DNA of 64,000 nucleotides from contig NZ_JADDXU010000031.1 of assembly GCF_015163075.1 (NCBI RefSeq), forward strand, positions 1 through 64,000, in the 5' to 3' direction. The notes beneath the pieces are model-generated. The model was not told the origin of the DNA. It ran no database searches and saw only the letters and a program-made list of their open reading frames with translations. Shown piece by piece: positions 1 to 10,381 of this stretch (the first letter of the stretch is position 1; every line of letters starts with the position of its first letter). Origin of the DNA: Streptomyces justiciae (GTDB lineage: Bacteria > Actinomycetota > Actinomycetes > Streptomycetales > Streptomycetaceae). Both the position numbers and the translations under genes were made by a program.

Positions 1-1554
<1,554 letters not shown>

Positions 1555-1573
1555 ACGCCCGAGTCTCCCCGGA

Positions 1574-1945
1574 CTACCCCTCCGCCACCACCACAGCAGA
1601 GGCCACGCCCGCGTCATGGCTGAGCGACACGTGCCAGGACCGCACCCCGAGTTCCGCGGCCCGCGCCGCCACCGTCCCCGTCACCCGCAACCGCGGCTGC
1701 CCGCTCTCCTCGACGTACACCTCGGCGTCGGTCCAGTGCAGCCCGGCCGGCGCGCCGAGCGCCTTGGCGAGCGCCTCCTTGGCGGCGAAGCGGGCGGCGA
1801 GGGAGGCGATCCCCCGCCGCTCACCGCTGGGCAGCAGCAACTCGCTGTCCAGGAACAGCCGTTGAGCCATGCCCGGCGTCCGCTCCAGCGCCGCCTCGAA
1901 CCGCTCGATCTCCGCCACGTCGATCCCGACGCCGATGATGCTCAT
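1574..1945 (-). CDS. acpS: Holo-[acyl-carrier-protein] synthase
   Basis: Transfers 4'-phosphopantetheine from CoA to the serine of acyl carrier proteins, activating fatty acid (and possibly polyketide) carriers. The 123-residue product has the family hallmarks: GVGIDVAEIERF at the N-terminus with the metal-binding Asp9, RFAAKEALAKAL around residues 52-63 with Glu57, and WHVSLSHD near the C-terminus. I chose the ATG at 1945 because it begins MSIIGVGIDV; an in-frame ATG at 1969 would add eight atypical residues. It sits between glmS (33 nt upstream) and nnr, an arrangement common in actinobacteria. Confidence 0.96.
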   Translation of the reverse strand: MSIIGVGIDVAEIERFEAALERTPGMAQRLFLDSELLLPSGERRGIASLAARFAAKEALAKALGAPAGLHWTDAEVYVEESGQPRLRVTGTVAARAAELGVRSWHVSLSHDAGVASAVVVAEG

Positions 1946-1978
1946 GCCGAGCACCCTACGAGGACGCAACCGCCCGGC

Positions 1979-3826
1979 TCACTCCACCGTCACCGACTTC
2001 GCCAGGTTCCGGGGCTGGTCCACCTCGTTGCCCCGGGCCGTCGCCAGCTCGCACGCGAACACCTGCAAGGGCACGGTCGCCACCAGCGGCTGGAGCAGGG
2101 TCGGGGTGGCCGGAATCCGGATCAGATGGTCGGCGTACGGCACCACCGCCTCGTCCCCCTCCTCCGCGATGACGATGGTCCGCGCCCCGCGCGCCCGGAT
2201 CTCCTGGATGTTGGAGACGATCTTGTCGTGCAGCACCGACCGCCCGCGCGGCGACGGCACGACCACCACCACCGGCAGATCGTCCTCGATCAGCGCGATC
2301 GGCCCGTGCTTGAGCTCACCCGCCGCGAACCCCTCGGCGTGCATGTAGGCGAGTTCCTTGAGCTTCAGGGCGCCTTCGAGGGCGACGGGGTAGCCGACGT
2401 GCCGGCCCAGGAACAGCACCGTGTTCTTGTCGGCGAGCGACCGCGCGAGCGCCCGTACCGGCTCCATCGTCTCCAGGACCTTCTCCACCTCACCGGAGAT
2501 CTTCGACAGGTCCCGGACGACGGCCACGATCTCGTCGCCCCACTTGGTGCCCCGCACCTGCCCCAGATAGAGCGCGACCAGGTAGCACGCCACCAGCTGC
2601 GTCAGGAACGCCTTCGTCGAGGCGACCGCGACCTCCGGCCCGGCGTGCGTGTAGAGCACCGCGTCGGACTCGCGCGGAATCGTCGAGCCGTTGGTGTTGC
2701 AGATGGCCAGCACCTTGGAGCCCTGCTCGCGCGCGTGCCGCAGCGCCATGAGCGTGTCCATGGTCTCTCCGGACTGGGAGATGGCGATCACCAGCGTCCG
2801 CGGGTCCAGGATCGGGTCGCGGTAGCGGAACTCGCTCGCCAGCTCCACCTCGCAGGGGACGCGCGTCCAGTGCTCGATGGCGTACTTGGCGATCAGCCCC
2901 GCGTGGAAGGCCGTACCGCACGCCACCACCACGACCTTGTCGACCTCGCGCAGCACACTCGTCGGGATGCGCACCTCGTCCAGCGTCAGCGACCCGGCCG
3001 CGTCGATGCGCCCGAGGAGCGTGTCGGCGACCGCCTTGGGCTGCTCGGCGATCTCCTTGAGCATGAAGTAGTCGTAGCCGCCCTTCTCGGCGGCCGAGGC
3101 GTCCCAGTCGACGTGGTACGAGCGGACATCGGCCGGGCGGCCGTCGAAGCCGGTCACCGTCACCCCGTCGCGGCGCAGTTCGACGACCTGGTCCTGCCCG
3201 AGTTCGATGGCCGAGCGCGTGTGGGCGATGAAGGCCGCCACGTCGGACGCGAGGAACGCCTCACCCTCCCCCACACCCACCACGAGCGGCGAGTTCCGCC
3301 GGGCCCCGACGACCACGTCCGGCTCGTCCGCGTGCACGGCGACCAGCGTGAACGCCCCCTCCAGGCGCCGGCACACCAGCCGCATCGCCTCCGCGAGGTC
3401 CCCGGCCGAGGAGAACTCCTCGGCGAGCAGATGCGCGACGACCTCGGTGTCCGTCTCGGACGCCAGATCGTGGCCGCGCTCGGCCAGTTCGGCCCGCAGC
3501 GCGGCGAAGTTCTCGATGATCCCGTTGTGGACGACCGCGACCCGCCCCGCGTTGTCGAGGTGCGGATGCGCGTTGGCATCCGTCGGCCCGCCGTGCGTGG
3601 CCCAGCGCGTGTGCCCGATCCCGGTGCCGCCGGTCGGCAGCGGCCGGTCGACGAGCTCCTTCTCCAGGTTGACCAGCTTCCCGGCCTTCTTCCCGGCGGC
3701 GAGCCCGCCGTCGGCGAGGACGGCGACACCCGCCGAGTCGTACCCCCGGTACTCCAGCCGCTTCAGTCCGGCCATCACGACCTCGAGCGCAGACTGCGAC
3801 CCCACGTATCCCACGATTCCGCACAT
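1979..3826 (-). CDS. glmS: Glutamine-fructose-6-phosphate aminotransferase (isomerizing)
   Basis: Makes glucosamine-6-phosphate from fructose-6-phosphate and glutamine, the first step toward UDP-GlcNAc for peptidoglycan. The 615-residue protein starts MCGIVGYVG, so after Met removal Cys becomes the N-terminal nucleophile of the class II glutaminase domain (about 1-230, with HTRWATHG and HNGIIENF). Two SIS sugar-isomerase domains follow (ISQSGETMDTL, then ELKHGPIALI), and it ends in the typical SVTVE. The longer frame from 3976 must be wrong because it would bury the catalytic cysteine. I see no glmS ribozyme upstream. glmM, the next enzyme of the pathway, is at 6066-7424. Confidence 0.97.
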   Translation of the reverse strand: MCGIVGYVGSQSALEVVMAGLKRLEYRGYDSAGVAVLADGGLAAGKKAGKLVNLEKELVDRPLPTGGTGIGHTRWATHGGPTDANAHPHLDNAGRVAVVHNGIIENFAALRAELAERGHDLASETDTEVVAHLLAEEFSSAGDLAEAMRLVCRRLEGAFTLVAVHADEPDVVVGARRNSPLVVGVGEGEAFLASDVAAFIAHTRSAIELGQDQVVELRRDGVTVTGFDGRPADVRSYHVDWDASAAEKGGYDYFMLKEIAEQPKAVADTLLGRIDAAGSLTLDEVRIPTSVLREVDKVVVVACGTAFHAGLIAKYAIEHWTRVPCEVELASEFRYRDPILDPRTLVIAISQSGETMDTLMALRHAREQGSKVLAICNTNGSTIPRESDAVLYTHAGPEVAVASTKAFLTQLVACYLVALYLGQVRGTKWGDEIVAVVRDLSKISGEVEKVLETMEPVRALARSLADKNTVLFLGRHVGYPVALEGALKLKELAYMHAEGFAAGELKHGPIALIEDDLPVVVVVPSPRGRSVLHDKIVSNIQEIRARGARTIVIAEEGDEAVVPYADHLIRIPATPTLLQPLVATVPLQVFACELATARGNEVDQPRNLAKSVTVE

Positions 3827-3995
3827 GCGCGGCAGCCTACGCATCCCCGCCCGGCCGAAAGGGCTTCCGCGTGCCCGATATCGGAAATTCCCACGGCCAT
3901 ACGAACGCGGTGGTAAGGACATGGGCGTACGAGCCTCGCTGGAGGCGTGACGGACCCCACCCGCCATCTCGTTCAAACTCCGTTAACAATGGACT

Positions 3996-4985
3996 GTGAT
4001 CTCTCCGGTCTCCTCGACCCCCCGGAGCGCCCACCGGAACAAGCCGGAGGCGACTCCCTACGTCGACCTCACCCGTGCCGAGTGGAGCGCGCTGCGCGAC
4101 AAGACGCCCCTGCCCCTGACGGCGGAGGAGGTCGAGCGGCTGCGCGGCCTCGGTGACGTCATCGACCTCGACGAGGTGCGGGACATCTACCTCCCGCTCT
4201 CCCGCCTCCTCAACCTCTACGTCGGCGCCACGGACGGCCTCAGAGGCGCCCTGAACACCTTCCTCGGCGAGACCGGCACCCAGACCGGCACCCCGTTCGT
4301 CATAGGGGTCGCGGGCTCGGTCGCCGGCGGCAAGTCCACGGTCGCCCGGCTCCTCCAGGCCCTGCTCTCCCGCTGGCCCGAGCACCCGCGCGTGGAGCGC
4401 GTGACGACGGACGGCTTCCTGCTCCCCACCAAGGAGCTCCAGGCGCGCGGCCTGATGTCCAGGAAGGGCTTCCCCGAGTCGTACGACCGCCGGGCCCTGA
4501 CCAAGTTCGTCGCCGACATCAAGGCCGGCAAGGACGAGGTCACGGCACCCGTCTACTCGCACCTCATCTACGACATCGTCCCCGACGAGAAGCTCGTCGT
4601 GCGCCGCCCGGACATCCTGATCGTCGAGGGCCTCAACGTCCTCCAGCCGGCGCTCCCCGGCAAGGACGGCCGCACCCGCGTGGGCCTCGCCGACTACTTC
4701 GACTTCAGCGTCTACATCGACGCCAACCCCGACGACGTCGAGCGCTGGTACCTCAACCGCTTCAAGAAGCTGCGCCAGACGGCCTTCCAGGACCCCAACT
4801 CGTACTTCCGCAAGTACACCCAGGTCTCCGAGGAAGAAGCCCTCGACTACGCCCGCACCCAGTGGCGGACCATCAACAAGCCGAACCTGATCGAGAACAT
4901 CGCCCCCACCCGGGGCCGCGCCACCCTGGTCATCCGCAAGGGCCCGGACCACAAGGTCCGCCGCCTGAGTCTCCGCAAGCTGTGA
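3996..4985 (+). CDS. coaA: Pantothenate kinase, type I
   Basis: Phosphorylates pantothenate with ATP, the committed step of coenzyme A synthesis in the cytoplasm. The 329-residue product has the P-loop GSVAGGKST (107-115), VTTDGFLLP, the YDIV and VEGLNVLQ segments, and the C-terminal RTQWRTINKPNLIENI characteristic of the prokaryotic type I (PRK-like) enzyme. The start is GTG at 3996. There is no clear Shine-Dalgarno; TTAACAAT a few bases upstream could be a -10 box of a leaderless transcript. It diverges from glmS. CoA made here is the co-substrate of AcpS, encoded 2 kb away. Confidence 0.96.
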   Translation: MISPVSSTPRSAHRNKPEATPYVDLTRAEWSALRDKTPLPLTAEEVERLRGLGDVIDLDEVRDIYLPLSRLLNLYVGATDGLRGALNTFLGETGTQTGTPFVIGVAGSVAGGKSTVARLLQALLSRWPEHPRVERVTTDGFLLPTKELQARGLMSRKGFPESYDRRALTKFVADIKAGKDEVTAPVYSHLIYDIVPDEKLVVRRPDILIVEGLNVLQPALPGKDGRTRVGLADYFDFSVYIDANPDDVERWYLNRFKKLRQTAFQDPNSYFRKYTQVSEEEALDYARTQWRTINKPNLIENIAPTRGRATLVIRKGPDHKVRRLSLRKL

Positions 4986-5017
4986 ACAAGTGACCGGGGC
5001 CTGTTAGAAAAGGCGTC

Positions 5018-5956
5018 ATGCTGCATCTGCGCCTGATCACTCCGTCCGACAGGACGGACGACGTGGTCCGCCTGATCGAGAAGACCGTCGGCACCACGCA
5101 CCTGGTCGTCCTGCCGGGCACCGCCCGCAACCCGGCCGGGGACGTGGTGATGTGCGACGTGGCCCGCGAGGCGGGCGACGAACTCATCAGCGCGCTGCAG
5201 GAGTTGGACCTCGACAAGACCGGTTCGATCGCGGTCGAGAACATCGACCTGTCGCTGTCGAGGCGAGCGGACAAGGCCGAGGAGGAGGCACCCGGCGAGG
5301 GCGCGGACGCGGTCCTCTGGGAGCACCTGACGGACGCCACCCACGAGGAGTCCACGCTCTCCATCACCTACGTCGCCTTCATCACCCTGGCCACCATGAT
5401 CGCGGCCTGCGGCGTGGTCCTCGACAACGCGATCCTCATCGTCGGCGCCATGGCCGTGGGCCCGGAGTTCGGCCCCCTGGCCGCCTTCAGCACGTCCATC
5501 GTCCAACGCCACCCCCGCCTGGCACTGCGCTCCCTGACCGCCCTGCTGGTGGGGTTCGCGGTGGCGATGGTGGTGACGGTGGGCTTCAGCTACTTCATGA
5601 ACTCCGTGAACCTGTTCAGCGCCGAGCAGTTGGACGCCACGCGTCCCAACACCAACTTCATCTACCGGCCGGACTGGTTCTCGTTCGTGGTGGCGGTCCT
5701 CGCCGGCTGCGCGGGCACGCTGTCCCTCACCTCGGCCAAGTCGGGCGCCCTGGTGGGCGTGGCCATCTCGGTGACGACGGTCCCGGCAGCGGCGAACGCG
5801 GCGGTGGCCTTCAGCTACAGCGAGTACAAGCAGGCATGGGGCTCGACGGAACAACTCCTGCTGAATCTGCTGGGGATCGTCCTGGCGGGCACACTCACCC
5901 TGCTGTTCCAGAAGTGGCTCTGGTCTTCACAGCGCCGGAAGGCCAACGCCCTTTAG
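5018..5956 (+). CDS. DUF389 family integral membrane protein
   Basis: A 312-residue membrane protein of unknown function. The soluble N-terminal ~110 residues form an alpha/beta domain (MLHLRLITPSDRTDDVV, LVVLPGTARNP), followed by about five or six hydrophobic segments between residues 120 and 300. These include the DUF389 signature AILIVGAMAVGPEFGPLAAFSTSI and a NAAVAFSYSEYKQAWGS segment near the end. The start ATG at 5018 lies 32 nt after coaA, so the two may be cotranscribed. The stop codon lies inside a dispersed repeat. Family assignment rests on recognised motifs; substrate and role are unknown. Confidence 0.85.
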   Translation: MLHLRLITPSDRTDDVVRLIEKTVGTTHLVVLPGTARNPAGDVVMCDVAREAGDELISALQELDLDKTGSIAVENIDLSLSRRADKAEEEAPGEGADAVLWEHLTDATHEESTLSITYVAFITLATMIAACGVVLDNAILIVGAMAVGPEFGPLAAFSTSIVQRHPRLALRSLTALLVGFAVAMVVTVGFSYFMNSVNLFSAEQLDATRPNTNFIYRPDWFSFVVAVLAGCAGTLSLTSAKSGALVGVAISVTTVPAAANAAVAFSYSEYKQAWGSTEQLLLNLLGIVLAGTLTLLFQKWLWSSQRRKANAL

Positions 5957-6026
5957 GGGCGCGGGGCTGTGCTGAATTTGCGGCTACCGCCGCGCGGGCG
6001 CGACAAGCCACGACGAACCCGCAGCC
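5954..6026 (+). repeat. Streptomyces-type dispersed repeat, copy 1
   Basis: Begins TAGGGGCGCGGGGCTGT, continues with a GCGGCT / CCGCCGCG palindromic core and GGGCGCGA, and ends CCACGACGAACCCGCAGCC. The same arrangement recurs at 28256-28326. It sits between the convergent ends of the DUF389 gene and glmM, where it could fold and help stop transcription. Confidence 0.8.
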
Positions 6027-6065
6027 CGCAACGCACAGACCCCCCCCCACCCCCAACCCGGCGTT

Positions 6066-7424
6066 CTAACCCAGCGCCGACTTAACGGCATCAGCCAACC
6101 GCCCAGCCACAGACCGCGCCTGATCGATATCCGCGGCCTCAACCATCACCCGAACCAACGGCTCGGTCCCAGAAGGCCGCAACAACACCCGCCCAGTCTC
6201 ACCGAGTTCCCGCTCAGCCTCAGAAACGGCAGCAGCAAGCTCAGCAGAGTTCCCGACCCGGGACCGATCGACATCCGGCACATTGATCAGCACCTGAGGC
6301 AACCGCTCCATCACGCCCGCCAGTTCCCGCAGCGACCGCCCGGTCTCCGCGACCCGCGCCGCGAGCATGAGCCCGGTCAGGGTGCCGTCCCCCGTGGTGG
6401 CGTGATCCAAAATGATCACGTGCCCGGACTGCTCGCCCCCGAGCGCGTACCCGTGCTCCTTCATCGACTCCAGCACATACCGGTCCCCCACAGCCGTCTG
6501 CACCAGCGTCAGCCCCTCCCGCTCAAGCGCCAGCTTGAACCCGAGGTTGGACATGACGGTCGCGACAACGGTGTCGGCCCGAAGCGCGGACCGCTCCCGC
6601 ATGGCCAGCGCGAGGACGGCCATGATCTGGTCCCCGTCGACCTCCTCACCGGTGTGGTCGACGGCAAGGCACCGGTCCGCGTCCCCGTCGTGCGCGATAC
6701 CGAAGTCGGCCCCGTGCTCGATGACGGCGGCCTTCAGCAGCCCCAGGTGCGTGGACCCGCACCCGTCGTTGATGTTGAGCCCGTCCGGGTCGGCCCCGAT
6801 CGTGATGATCTCGGCCCCGGCCCGCGAGAACGCCTCCGGCGACACCCGCGCCGCGGCACCGTGCGCCTCGTCGAGGACGATCTTCAGCCCGTCGAGCCGG
6901 TTCGGCAGCACACCGATCAGATGGGCGACGTACTGATCGAAGCCCTCCAGGTACTCCCGCACCCGCCCGACCCCCGCACCGGTCGGCCGCTCCCACGGCT
7001 CGCCGTGCCGGTGGGCCTCGTAGACCGCCTCGATCCGGTCCTCCAGCTCGTCGTCGAGCTTGTGCCCGCCGCGGGCGAGGAACTTGACGCCGTTGTCGGG
7101 CATCGCGTTGTGGCTGGCGGAGAGCATGACGCCGAGGTCGGCGCCGAGCACACCCGTGAGATACGCCACGGCCGGGGTCGGCAGCACGCCGACCTTCAGG
7201 ACGTCGACGCCGGCGCTCGCCAGGCCCGCCACCACGGCGGCCTCCAGGAACTCCCCGGACGCACGCGGGTCCCGTCCGACCACCGCCGTCGGCCGGTGGC
7301 CCTCGAAGGTGCCCGCCTCGGCCAGCACGTGGGCCGCCGCGACGGACAGACCGAGCGCCATCTCGGCGGTCAGGTCCGCGTTGGCGACGCCGCGCACGCC
7401 GTCCGTGCCGAAGAGTCGTCCCAC
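6066..7424 (-). CDS. glmM: Phosphoglucosamine mutase
   Basis: Interconverts glucosamine-6-phosphate and glucosamine-1-phosphate, the step after GlmS on the way to UDP-GlcNAc. The 452-residue protein has GRLFGTDGVRG at the start, the phosphoserine loop MLSASHNAMPDNG with Ser104, the metal-binding DGDADR loop, the sugar-binding GGEQSGH and the phosphate-binding RPSGTEPLVRVMVE near the end. I chose the GTG at 7424 because a strong AGGAGG lies 4 nt upstream and the protein then begins like its family; the longer frame from 7472 has no support. Confidence 0.96.
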   Translation of the reverse strand: MGRLFGTDGVRGVANADLTAEMALGLSVAAAHVLAEAGTFEGHRPTAVVGRDPRASGEFLEAAVVAGLASAGVDVLKVGVLPTPAVAYLTGVLGADLGVMLSASHNAMPDNGVKFLARGGHKLDDELEDRIEAVYEAHRHGEPWERPTGAGVGRVREYLEGFDQYVAHLIGVLPNRLDGLKIVLDEAHGAAARVSPEAFSRAGAEIITIGADPDGLNINDGCGSTHLGLLKAAVIEHGADFGIAHDGDADRCLAVDHTGEEVDGDQIMAVLALAMRERSALRADTVVATVMSNLGFKLALEREGLTLVQTAVGDRYVLESMKEHGYALGGEQSGHVIILDHATTGDGTLTGLMLAARVAETGRSLRELAGVMERLPQVLINVPDVDRSRVGNSAELAAAVSEAERELGETGRVLLRPSGTEPLVRVMVEAADIDQARSVAGRLADAVKSALG

Positions 7425-7539
7425 TTGTCCTCCTGATGAAGCGTCACTTTCGAGGTCACCTTCGGAGATCACCCAGGATCACCCGATCACACAAGCCTTT
7501 GAGCGTCTTGTGCCGTTATACGCCCACGGCTGTGATAAA

Positions 7540-7581
7540 CGAACGCCCCGGCGGCACTGTGGCGTGCCGCCGGGGCGTTCG
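7540..7581 (-). terminator. Terminator hairpin after rpsI
   Basis: Perfect 18-bp inverted repeat (CGAACGCCCCGGCGGCAC, 7540-7557; matching arm 7564-7581) around a 6-nt loop, about 50 nt beyond the rpsI stop. It separates the rplM-rpsI transcript from glmM. Confidence 0.85.
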
Positions 7582-7633
7582 GACGTACTGCGTACTGCGA
7601 ACGTATGCGAGTACGGGCTGCAGGCAGCGAAGC

Positions 7634-8155
7634 TTAACGCTTGCTGTACTGCGGAGCCTTGCGGGCCTTCTTGAGACCGGCCTTCTTGCGCTCGACCGCA
7701 CGGTCGTCGCGGCGGAGGAAGCCGGCCTTCTTGAGCGGGCCGCGGTTGTTGTCGACGTCGGCCTCGTTCAGCGCGCGGGCGACACCGAGACGGAGCGCAC
7801 CGGCCTGACCGGAGACACCGCCACCCGCGATGCGGGCGATGACGTCGTAGCGGCCCTCGAGCTCGAGCACCTTGAAGGGCTCGTTGACTTCCTGCTGGTG
7901 CACCTTGTTCGGGAAGTAGTCCTCGAGGGTGCGACCGTTGATCTTCCACTTGCCGGTGCCCGGGACGATCCGGACGCGGGCGATGGCGTTCTTGCGACGG
8001 CCCAGGCCGGCGGCCGGCTGCGGGTCGCCGAAGCGGGACGCGAGCGACTCGGAGGTGTACTCGCCCTCGACGGGGACGTCCGACTCGGTGGTGTAGCTGT
8101 CGATGTCGACAAGCTCGGTCTCTTCGACCGGCTGCTCAGCGGTGGTCTCGGCCAC
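7634..8155 (-). CDS. rpsI: 30S ribosomal protein S9
   Basis: Small-subunit protein whose C-terminal tail reaches the P-site tRNA. At 173 residues it has a ~45-residue acidic N-terminal extension (MAETTAEQPVEETELVD) before the conserved core GRRKNAIARVRIVPGTGKW, GGGVSGQAGALRLGVARAL and the basic tail ending QYSKR. The start is GTG at 8155, preceded by GAGGAG. It is directly downstream of rplM, the standard rplM-rpsI pair. The N-terminal extension is typical of actinobacterial S9. Confidence 0.97.
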   Translation of the reverse strand: MAETTAEQPVEETELVDIDSYTTESDVPVEGEYTSESLASRFGDPQPAAGLGRRKNAIARVRIVPGTGKWKINGRTLEDYFPNKVHQQEVNEPFKVLELEGRYDVIARIAGGGVSGQAGALRLGVARALNEADVDNNRGPLKKAGFLRRDDRAVERKKAGLKKARKAPQYSKR

Positions 8156-8198
8156 GATGCTCCTCAGATTTCTTTTCTGTCTTAGGGGGTGGCCGGAA

Positions 8199-8642
8199 CT
8201 ACTGCGCGACCTGGGTGATCTCGAACGGCACCGGCTGCTGGGCAGCGTGCGGGTGCTGGTCGCCCGAGTAGACCTTCAGCTTCGAGAGCATCTGACGGCC
8301 CAGGGAGTTCTTGGGAACCATGCCCTTGATGGCCTTCTCGACAGCCTTCTCCGGGTTGTCACGGAGCAGGTCGTCGTAGCGGACGGAACGCAGACCGCCC
8401 GGGTAGCCGGAGTGGCGGTACGCCAGCTTCTGGGTCCGCTTGTTGCCGGACAGGTGCACCTTGTCGGCGTTGATGATGATGACGAAGTCGCCCATGTCCA
8501 TGTGCGGGGCATAGGTCGGCTTGTGCTTGCCACGGAGGAGGTTCGCGGCGGTGGTGGCGAGACGGCCCAGGACGACGTCCTGAGCGTCAATGATGTGCCA
8601 CTGGCGAGTCACATCGCCGGGCTTAGGGCTGTACGTACGCAC
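8199..8642 (-). CDS. rplM: 50S ribosomal protein L13
   Basis: Early-assembly large-subunit protein. The 147-residue sequence contains the family signatures WHIIDAQDVVLGRLAT, HMDMGDFVIIINADKVHLSGNK, KLAYRHSGYPGG and MVPKNSLGRQMLSKLKVY. The start is GTG at 8642 with a GAAGG a few bases upstream. It is the first gene of the rplM-rpsI operon, followed 43 nt later by rpsI. The region upstream to 8890 must hold its promoter; I could not fix convincing -35/-10 boxes there. Confidence 0.97.
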   Translation of the reverse strand: MRTYSPKPGDVTRQWHIIDAQDVVLGRLATTAANLLRGKHKPTYAPHMDMGDFVIIINADKVHLSGNKRTQKLAYRHSGYPGGLRSVRYDDLLRDNPEKAVEKAIKGMVPKNSLGRQMLSKLKVYSGDQHPHAAQQPVPFEITQVAQ

Positions 8643-8890
8643 TTCTCAGCCTTCTTCTTCAGGGATGGGTGCTGACACAAGGCATCCTTGAAGCGATCGT
8701 GCAGCTGGGGACGACAGAAGCCGGGAACGCTGCCCGTATGCCGCCCACTGGTAACTGCTCCAGGGAACCTACGTAAGGGCTTCTGGCGTAAGTACGACCT
8801 AGCCAATACGCATAACAAACTGGAAGGGTACTAGCGCTACCCCGGACGGGTCAAAACGAGCGACCCCGGCAGCCCCACGCGTCCCCCCTC

Positions 8891-8896
8891 TATGAT
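8891..8896 (+). promoter_or_regulatory. TATGAT -10 box suggesting a leaderless transcript
   Basis: A perfect TATGAT lies 7 nt before the ATG at 8904, where transcription would start at or next to the start codon. There is no Shine-Dalgarno in front of that ATG. The -35 region is poor (around GGCAGC), so activity is uncertain. Confidence 0.5.
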
Positions 8897-8903
8897 GCGC
8901 CCC

Positions 8904-9791
8904 ATGAGCTTTGGGCAGCAGGGGGGACCCCAGTCCCAGTGGGATCCCTGGAAACCGAATTCCCAGCAGCCGTGGAACGGCGGCAACGACGGCCAGACCC
9001 CGGACTGGGCGGCCCTCGCCGAGGCATCGGAGACCCGTAACAAGCGGCGCAAGCTGCTGTTCATCGTCGGCGGCGCCCTCGCCACCGCGGCGATAGGCAC
9101 CGCCGTCGCCATGGCCGTGGTCTCCGCCAACGGCGGCGACGACGAGGCGTCCACCACGTCCTCGCTGCCCGCGACGGCGGACATCCCGAGCCAGTCCGCG
9201 ACGGACCCGTCCTTCGCGCCGACCAGCGCCCCGCCGCCGCTGGACCCGAAGGACTTCATCTCCAGCAGGACCAAGGACACGGCCCCGCTCAGCGCGGAGA
9301 TCCTCTTCCCCGGCACGCAGCTGACCATGGGAGAGACGGTCTACAAGAAGGGCGCCACGGCCGACACCAAGAAGTGCGCCTCGGCCGCCAACGCCAACGG
9401 CACCCTCGGCAAGGTCCTCACCGCCAACGGCTGCACCAGCGTGATGCGGGTGTCGTACATGAAGGACGGCGTCGCCGTCACGGTCGGCGTGGCCGTCTTC
9501 GACACCGAGGCCGAGGCGCGGAAGGCCAAGGGCCAGGCCGACGACAAGAGCGTCATCGCCTCCCTGTCCGGCGACGGGATCAAGCCGTTCTGCAACGCCG
9601 CGGTGTGCCGCACGACGACCAATTCCTACGGCCGCTACGCCTACTTCACCACCGCCGGTTTCCTCAACGGCAAGGACGTCACGACGAAGAGCACCCAGGT
9701 CGAGAAGACCGGCAACGACCTGGCCGAGTTCACCTTCCGCCAGATCCGCCGCCGCGGCGAGGCCCAGGCCTCGGCGGCGGCGAACCAGTAG
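8904..9791 (+). CDS. Single-pass membrane protein of unknown function
   Basis: A 295-residue protein I do not recognise. Residues 1-50 are Gln/Trp/Pro-rich and probably disordered and cytoplasmic (MSFGQQGGPQSQWDPW). One transmembrane helix follows (about 52-75, LLFIVGGALATAAIGTAVAM), then a Thr/Ser/Pro linker and an extracytoplasmic domain of about 180 residues. That domain has three cysteines (KKCASA, NGCTSV, PFCNAAVCRT) that could form disulfides. The ATG at 8904 is preferred over 8892/8895 because a TATGAT box overlaps the earlier ATGs. It diverges from rplM and converges on the glycan operon. Confidence 0.75.
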   Translation: MSFGQQGGPQSQWDPWKPNSQQPWNGGNDGQTPDWAALAEASETRNKRRKLLFIVGGALATAAIGTAVAMAVVSANGGDDEASTTSSLPATADIPSQSATDPSFAPTSAPPPLDPKDFISSRTKDTAPLSAEILFPGTQLTMGETVYKKGATADTKKCASAANANGTLGKVLTANGCTSVMRVSYMKDGVAVTVGVAVFDTEAEARKAKGQADDKSVIASLSGDGIKPFCNAAVCRTTTNSYGRYAYFTTAGFLNGKDVTTKSTQVEKTGNDLAEFTFRQIRRRGEAQASAAANQ

Positions 9792-9802
9792 GCGCTACCA
9801 GG

Positions 9803-9862
9803 TCTCTATCGGGTCTCCCAAGAGGTCTCCCAGGAGGTGGTCTCCCAGGAGGTCTCCCAGGG
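9803..9862. repeat. Short tandem repeat encoding SWET units
   Basis: Four imperfect copies of a 12-15 bp unit containing GGTCTCCCA(G/A)GAGG. On the minus strand this encodes the tail WETSWETTSWETSWETR of the GtrA-like protein. Its copy number could vary by slippage. Confidence 0.8.
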
Positions 9863-10372
9863 GACGTTCAGCACCGGCTCGGCGACCGCCGCTCCGCCCC
9901 GCGCCACCGGCGCGGGGTGCTCCGGCCGCCGGGCCACGGCCCGGAAGACCCATGTCCGGTACGACCAGAACCGGAACAGCGTTGCGACGCCGATGCCGAA
10001 GAACTTGCAGACGTTCGTGGCGAGCGTGCCGTCGAGGCCGAGGCCGTACGTGGTGACGTAGAGCACCCCGTTCTCGATGACCAGCCCGATCGCGCTGAAG
10101 AAGAGGAAGAGCCCCATCTCCTTGCGCCGGCGCATCCGCGTGTCCTGGTCGCGGTCCCGGTAGGTGAAGTACCGCAGGCCCAGGTAGTTGGTCAGGATGG
10201 CGACGGCCGTCGCCAGGACGCCCGCCCGCACGGGCGGCCATCCGAGGACGCCCGTGATGACGTTGAAGACCCCGAGGTTGACCACGAATCCCGAGGCCCC
10301 CACCAGGCCGAACTTGGCCACCTCGCGGTACAGCTTGCCGAACCGTGAGGGAATCGCGTGCCGTCCGCTCAT
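9806..10372 (-). CDS. GtrA family membrane protein
   Basis: GtrA-like proteins are small four-helix membrane proteins associated with polyprenyl-phosphate-linked sugar transfer, often proposed to flip the lipid-linked sugar. This 188-residue protein shows four hydrophobic helices between residues 18 and 145 with family features (FGLVGASGFVVNLGVFN, NYLGLRYFTYRD, NVCKFFGIGVATLFRFWSYRTWVF). The last 17 residues are SWET repeats. It begins 9 nt after the stop of the mannose-synthase-like glycosyltransferase, so it is the last gene of the glycan operon and probably handles the lipid-linked sugar made by that enzyme. Confidence 0.85.
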   Translation of the reverse strand: MSGRHAIPSRFGKLYREVAKFGLVGASGFVVNLGVFNVITGVLGWPPVRAGVLATAVAILTNYLGLRYFTYRDRDQDTRMRRRKEMGLFLFFSAIGLVIENGVLYVTTYGLGLDGTLATNVCKFFGIGVATLFRFWSYRTWVFRAVARRPEHPAPVARGGAAVAEPVLNVPWETSWETTSWETSWETR

Positions 10373-10381
10373 GATCCCGGC

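Noticed and set aside
3827..3995. glmS ribozyme or other riboswitch upstream of glmS
   Set aside because: The upstream sequence lacks the conserved ribozyme core and glmS ribozymes are not expected in actinobacteria.
8643..8890. rplM promoter or L13 leader motif
   Set aside because: Several AT-richer stretches exist on the minus strand but no -35/-10 pair with good spacing could be fixed.
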